A stretch of DNA of 25,420 nucleotides from a virus. Position 1 is the stretch's first letter. Each line of letters opens with the position of its first letter. A program made the translations under genes and the position numbers. Shown piece after piece: positions 22,178 through 25,420 of the stretch. The notes under the pieces were generated by a model. It did not search any database. It worked only from the letters and a program-made list of their open reading frames with translations, and was not told where the DNA came from. The stretch lies in the IMG/VR virus record IMGVR_UViG_3300010334_000245, positions 1-25,420 of that record. One strand, written 5' to 3'.

Positions 22178-23175
22178 TTTAGTATTGTTTCCTCAGGAAT
22201 TTTATCTAATTCACTTTCCCATATAATAAGAACTTCATAGCCTCTAGATCTTGCAACATTTATTTTACTTTCGTCAAGTTCCCATTGCAGTTTTGCGGTT
22301 CTTTTCGTTCTTTTGTTTATATCAGTTTCATTATATAGTTTCGGATTCATATGCCAAAAATCACCATTGTATTCAATTATTTTATTTTCATATCTTAAAT
22401 CATAATTTAATCTTCTTTTTTCATTTTTTAACGTAAATTGTCTTTCTATATCTGGAAATTCTTTTACTAATGAATTAAACACAAAAGTTTCACCTTTAGA
22501 ACAATTAAACCCTTTTGATATCTTTTTTCGGTTTATTTCGCTTAACTCGTGTTCAGATTTAGAGTTTAATGTGTTTTGCCATCTTATTTGTCTATCATTA
22601 AATATTTCTATTCCTTTTTCTTTTCCGTGCCTTTTAACGCATTTCTTTAATGTGAAAGTTTGTTGTCGTTTCCTTAATTCTTTCTTTGCTTCTTCTAATG
22701 AGAATCCTTTTTTGAGATAGTAAGCTAATGTTGTATTTGATGCTCCATTTCTCTGTTCAATAGAATTTTTATTTCTTGCTTTTGTTTTGGATTCTTCTGA
22801 GAATTTAGGGTTTTTCTTCGAATATATTGAATATTTTCCTTGGTGGTTAAACCAGACATTATTTTCACCTGTTACTCTGGCGGACTTTTGTTTCATTTTT
22901 TCTTTTGCGAGATTCTCATCATTATAAATGAGTGTATACCATTCCAAACAATCTCGTCTAGATTCAGTATATGAATTAATTCGATTAATCCACTTTATAC
23001 GTTCCTGCCAAGATAGATTAGAATCTAATATTCTTTTAAAATTGTCTGTTCTACCAATGACCTTACTAATTCCAAGTTTTTGCATAGCAATAATAGTTCT
23101 TACATCAGTAAGAGAATTAATATCAGATCTTTTAGATATTCGCATTCTGATCACGCTTTTTTGCTTCAAGTTCAT
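22153..23175 (-). CDS. Free-standing Vsr/EDxHD-like homing endonuclease between the terminase halves
   Basis: 340 residues from the ATG at 23175, which has GGAG six bases upstream; an in-frame TTG at 23187 is less likely. The C-terminal nuclease part has Glu229 (SKGET), FPDIERQFTLK, Asp259 in RRLNYDLRYENK, then IIEYNGDFWHMNP with Glu268, Asp272 and His275. This order fits the EDxHD family related to Vsr mismatch nucleases, known from fractured split-intein genes and phage introns. The middle has basic DNA-binding stretches (SEESKTKARNKNS, GIEIFNDRQIRWQNTL). It overlaps the N-half by 44 bases and the C-half by 25. It would cut intein-less gene 17 and so spread the split. AT-rich codon use supports foreign origin. 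The family call rests on motifs only. Confidence 0.82.
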   Translation of the reverse strand: MNLKQKSVIRMRISKRSDINSLTDVRTIIAMQKLGISKVIGRTDNFKRILDSNLSWQERIKWINRINSYTESRRDCLEWYTLIYNDENLAKEKMKQKSARVTGENNVWFNHQGKYSIYSKKNPKFSEESKTKARNKNSIEQRNGASNTTLAYYLKKGFSLEEAKKELRKRQQTFTLKKCVKRHGKEKGIEIFNDRQIRWQNTLNSKSEHELSEINRKKISKGFNCSKGETFVFNSLVKEFPDIERQFTLKNEKRRLNYDLRYENKIIEYNGDFWHMNPKLYNETDINKRTKRTAKLQWELDESKINVARSRGYEVLIIWESELDKIPEETILKCINFLKQ

Positions 23176-23524
23176 ATAAATCTCCAATAGTCATTTCGAG
23201 TATTTCACCGGTCTTTTTATTTTTTAATTTGACTATTGTATTTATACTAACGCATTTTCCAGCCTGTCTACTTGTACAAACTGCTACTCGTCTATTATTG
23301 GTAATTTTATGAATAATTTCTTTCTGATATTCATAGAGCTTAATTGGAATAAGACCATGATCAACATGCACAATTTGAATATATTGTTCGGCAAAATAGA
23401 TAGGATCTTCAGCACACTTTAAATACTCTTGAACCATATCTGGAGTCCAAGAAATTGCCTTTCTTGACTTCTTTAAAAGTGGATTACCATTATAACCTTT
23501 GTCAATTGTAAAATCTGGATTCAT
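23132..23524 (-). CDS. 17: Large terminase N-half ending in an N-intein (gp17, fractured gene)
   Basis: The 130-residue product's first 90 residues are the start of a large terminase: ISWTPDMVQEYLKCAEDPIY, FAEQYIQIVHVDHG, LYEYQKEIIHKI, and the first half of Walker A in CTSRQAGK. The chain then switches to an intein start, CVSINTIVKLKNKKTGEIL (91-109), with nucleophile Cys91 in block A, and stops after 40 intein residues (GDLYELEAKKRDQNANI). The reading frame does not continue into the terminase, and the C-half lies about 950 bases away beyond another gene, so this is not a frameshift. The ATG overlaps the stop of gene 16 (ATGA), the normal place of gene 17. Confidence 0.93.
   Translation of the reverse strand: MNPDFTIDKGYNGNPLLKKSRKAISWTPDMVQEYLKCAEDPIYFAEQYIQIVHVDHGLIPIKLYEYQKEIIHKITNNRRVAVCTSRQAGKCVSINTIVKLKNKKTGEILEMTIGDLYELEAKKRDQNANI
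23135..23254 (-). other. N-intein (IntN) coding segment
   Basis: Codons 91-130 of the N-half. Cys1 follows the Lys of SRQAGK. Block A reads CVSINTIV, with Asn where many inteins have Asp. It ends before block B, so the split falls unusually early. Confidence 0.88.
23239..23246 (-). promoter_or_regulatory. Exact late-promoter element inside the N-intein coding region
   Basis: TATAAATA on the minus strand, made by the codons for intein residues Ser-Ile-Asn-Thr. It lies 64 bases ahead of the endonuclease ATG at 23175, a spacing similar to the other three exact late elements. It could drive the endonuclease and the terminase C-half, but being inside coding sequence it may be fortuitous. Confidence 0.5.
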
Positions 23525-23928
23525 TGTGATTTATTTCGAAGATCATCCAACATTTTTGTAAGTTCGGCAGTACTTCCAACAAAAAGGTTGTTATTAGTGA
23601 CATTTTTAACTTCCTCAGGATTTGGTTTACCATTTAGTCGTTGCTTTTTCATATGAAGATCTGCCAAACCCATGCTTACATCTGCGTAAGTTTTAATAAT
23701 AGCATTTAACGCTTCATAAGCTTTCGGGTGTTGTGAACTCTGAGCAATAACAATCATATCTTTTACTGCTTGCTCTGCAGCATCTACAGCTTTATAGATA
23801 TTTTCTCGAACTTGATCTATATCATGATCTGTCTGTTTGTCTTTAGCAACTTCTGGTAAATAATCTCTTTCAGTTTCCAACATGGGAAGTGGTCTTAAAC
23901 CAAGACTGTTTTCTAACTTTTTACTCAT
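23521..23928 (-). CDS. 16: gp16-like small terminase subunit
   Basis: A 135-residue protein (T4: 164) that forms the ring which recognises DNA and stimulates the large terminase. It is mostly helical: DIDQVRENIYKAVDAAEQAV, KDMIVIAQSSQHPKAYEALN and IIKTYADVSMGLADLHMKKQ form the central antiparallel coiled coil. The C-terminal SKKLENSLGL-type N-arm is replaced by a tail with STAELTKMLDDLRNK. It sits directly before gene 17 with an ATGA overlap and after gene 15 with another, so packaging subunits are co-translated. No helix-turn-helix is obvious, as in T4 gp16. Confidence 0.92.
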   Translation of the reverse strand: MSKKLENSLGLRPLPMLETERDYLPEVAKDKQTDHDIDQVRENIYKAVDAAEQAVKDMIVIAQSSQHPKAYEALNAIIKTYADVSMGLADLHMKKQRLNGKPNPEEVKNVTNNNLFVGSTAELTKMLDDLRNKSQ

Positions 23929-24956
23929 GTATTATTCTCATTTAAATCTATAATAAAACCCCAATCACTATTTTCAATTACATTATTTGCCGGAATTGCT
24001 AATGGTATAACACTAATAGAGGTAATAGTAGCCGGAAGTTTGCTAATAGAACCTTGAACTGGTGTGTTGACAGTTAAAGTACCACCAACATCATAAGCGG
24101 TAATATAAGAAGAATTAGCAGTTCTGATATAAGCGTAATTATTAGTATTTGTAGTTGATTGCAGTCGTTCCGTAATGTAGAAATTTGTATTTGGTGCTGA
24201 AATTCCATAAGTGTATAGTAATGGAGGCGCTGAAACGGCTATTCCATTTGCTGTCTGCCCAGGTGTAATATGTATAGTCTCTGAAGGTGCGACACCAAAT
24301 GCACCAACACCAAAATTAAGTCCAATATCTTTAATAATACCAGAAGTAGTAGCACTTGTAGGACCGAATAACCAGCCTTTCATTGTAAAGTTTAATGTCC
24401 AAATAATAGCTCTACGTTCAGTAAATGCACCTTCATAAGTGTCTTCTTGAGTTACGTTATCTAATGTGATTGGAACATCATATGTAAGATTTAGATCTGG
24501 ATTTAAATTGAGAGTAGCTTGCCACGTAGGACCAAAGTATGGAAGAATCTGTTCAACGATAAAAGTCCCATCCATTACATTTTTGACCATAATTGAAAGA
24601 GTGAAGTCGATGTTATATGGAACTGGTGAGTATTGTGATGCTTTACCATGTGGATTATTTGGATTCTGACCAGATACTTTATTAATTGTAGGCATCTTAC
24701 GGGTTGAATCGTAATACAGACCGGTCATTTCAAATGTCATTCTAGGCAATTGAATAGCAATTTGTCTATTTAGATCTGGATTACCATCTAGACGAGCAAG
24801 AAATTTATCGCGAGGTCCATAGTTGAGTGGGACTTTACTAGTCTGAACTACAGTTCCATTAATATCATATCTATTTAGATGGATATTATTAAAAAGTGTC
24901 CCAAAGTAAATAACATACTTACGAAGTGTATTATGTCCATATGTAATACCAAACAT
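23925..24956 (-). CDS. 15: gp15-like tail terminator / sheath stabiliser
   Basis: A 343-residue protein that caps the tail before it joins the head (T4: 272). The N-terminal HNTLRKYVIYFGTLFNNIHL, KVPLNYGPRDKFLARLDGNP, IQLPRMTFEMTGLYYDSTRK and FTLSIMVKNVMDGTFIVEQI are the conserved gp15 stretches. The C-terminal 140 residues are beta-rich and variable (TPGQTANGIAVSAPPLLY), longer than in T4, and may form an extra surface domain. The ATG shares one base with the gene 14 stop (TAATG), and its stop overlaps the gene 16 start. Confidence 0.94.
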   Translation of the reverse strand: MFGITYGHNTLRKYVIYFGTLFNNIHLNRYDINGTVVQTSKVPLNYGPRDKFLARLDGNPDLNRQIAIQLPRMTFEMTGLYYDSTRKMPTINKVSGQNPNNPHGKASQYSPVPYNIDFTLSIMVKNVMDGTFIVEQILPYFGPTWQATLNLNPDLNLTYDVPITLDNVTQEDTYEGAFTERRAIIWTLNFTMKGWLFGPTSATTSGIIKDIGLNFGVGAFGVAPSETIHITPGQTANGIAVSAPPLLYTYGISAPNTNFYITERLQSTTNTNNYAYIRTANSSYITAYDVGGTLTVNTPVQGSISKLPATITSISVIPLAIPANNVIENSDWGFIIDLNENNT

Positions 24957-25420
24957 TAGATAAATCCGGAACTAAATGGGTCTATATCTGACCAATCTAA
25001 AAGTCCAGTACCTTCAGCTTGGAGTTCTACATTGGTTTCAAATACATCACTCATAGCTGCTTCATATGCAGTATTTGAGGTTACATTTGAAACAGAATAT
25101 TTAGTCTCAATAGAATCAATTTCATATACACCAGTATTAAAGACTTCATTTGAATATTCCCAAACATCACATGCAACGTCCCAGATCTGTAAACTGCCCA
25201 TCTGATAGAAAATAGCGGTCTGGTTTACATACTTGATAACAAAGATACGCTTCATCATTGTCGAGTAGATCAAATCACCTTCACGTGGTCTCTGAATATC
25301 TGGCTGCTGTACTGTTACTTCTTTACCAAATGTTCTTCTTGCAATGGTAAATGTAATTGAATCTCTAATCTCTAGATTAAACTTAGATAGAAATGTTCCA
25401 TCTCCTTCATATGAATCATA
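24956..25420 (-). CDS. 14: gp14-like neck protein, N-terminus cut by the window edge
   Basis: The frame is open from the right edge to the TAA at 24956 (154 codons seen; T4 gp14 has 256). The visible start YDSYEGDGTFLSKFNLEIRD, RPREGDLIYSTMMKRIFVIK, then FYQMGSLQIWDVACDVWEYS and NTGVYEIDSIETK match the C-terminal part of gp14. Together with gp13 it forms the neck joining portal and tail. The gene order 14-15-16-17 is as in T4. An apparent start at 25273 is an internal TTG, not a real beginning. Confidence 0.92.
   Translation of the reverse strand, partial: YDSYEGDGTFLSKFNLEIRDSITFTIARRTFGKEVTVQQPDIQRPREGDLIYSTMMKRIFVIKYVNQTAIFYQMGSLQIWDVACDVWEYSNEVFNTGVYEIDSIETKYSVSNVTSNTAYEAAMSDVFETNVELQAEGTGLLDWSDIDPFSSGFI

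Noticed and set aside
20423-23524. Gene 17 halves explained by a frameshift, assembly error or group I intron
   Set aside because: The halves are about 950 bases apart with a complete gene between. Each half carries a good intein end (Cys start; HN end followed by Thr) at the same Walker A point, and each has its own start or stop. An RNA intron would not code for intein blocks at both edges.

Overview
The window is a segment of a T4-like contractile-tailed phage (T4-superfamily myovirus), AT-rich and almost entirely coded on the minus strand, so it reads right to left. From right to left the genes are 14 (truncated by the window edge), 15, 16, 17 (split), 18, 19, 20, a 67-like gene, a core-like protein, a small beta-rich protein, 21, 22, 23, a tube-fold tail protein, an AAA-type ATPase, peptide deformylase, uvsY, uvsW, an Sm-like small gene, 55, 47, 46 and a sugar/glycosyltransferase cassette. 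This order, a virion block running straight into uvsY-uvsW-55-47-46, resembles aquatic T4-like phages such as cyanophages more than T4 itself. No gene 24 and no photosynthesis or tRNA genes are seen here, so the host cannot be fixed from this window.

Region 1 (1-2392): four overlapping genes behind a near-perfect sigma-70 promoter. They encode a phage protein with an ITPKTKS-type motif, a GT-A-like glycosyltransferase of the type tied to DNA-base hypermodification, a four-cysteine mini-protein and a nucleotide-sugar epimerase/dehydratase cut by the left edge. Together they suggest a route that makes a sugar nucleotide and transfers the sugar, possibly to phage DNA. Region 2 (2389-9666): the recombination, replication and late-switch operon (46/47 nuclease, late sigma factor gp55, UvsW helicase, UvsY mediator, deformylase, ATPase) behind a second sigma-70-type promoter. 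Just after gene 46 lies a 57-bp diverged copy of its own 3' end, apparently a recombination scar, coupled to a 50-codon ORF. Region 3 (9663-25420): virion morphogenesis genes with T4 late promoters (TATAAATA) in front of the tube-fold tail gene, gene 23, gene 18 and inside gene 17, plus an intrinsic terminator after gene 23. A short plus-strand unit (promoter, 37-codon ORF) sits opposite the leader of the gene that follows gene 23.

The standout locus is gene 17, the large terminase (20423-23524). It is broken inside its Walker A motif into two separately translated genes. The first ends in a 40-residue N-intein and the second begins with a 124-residue C-intein. Between them is a free-standing Vsr/EDxHD-like homing endonuclease that overlaps both halves. 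Trans-splicing would rebuild a roughly 550-residue ATPase-nuclease. This is a fractured-gene split-intein locus with an unusually early split point, comparable to the AceL-TerL type. A second homing endonuclease, of GIY-YIG type, sits between genes 19 and 20.
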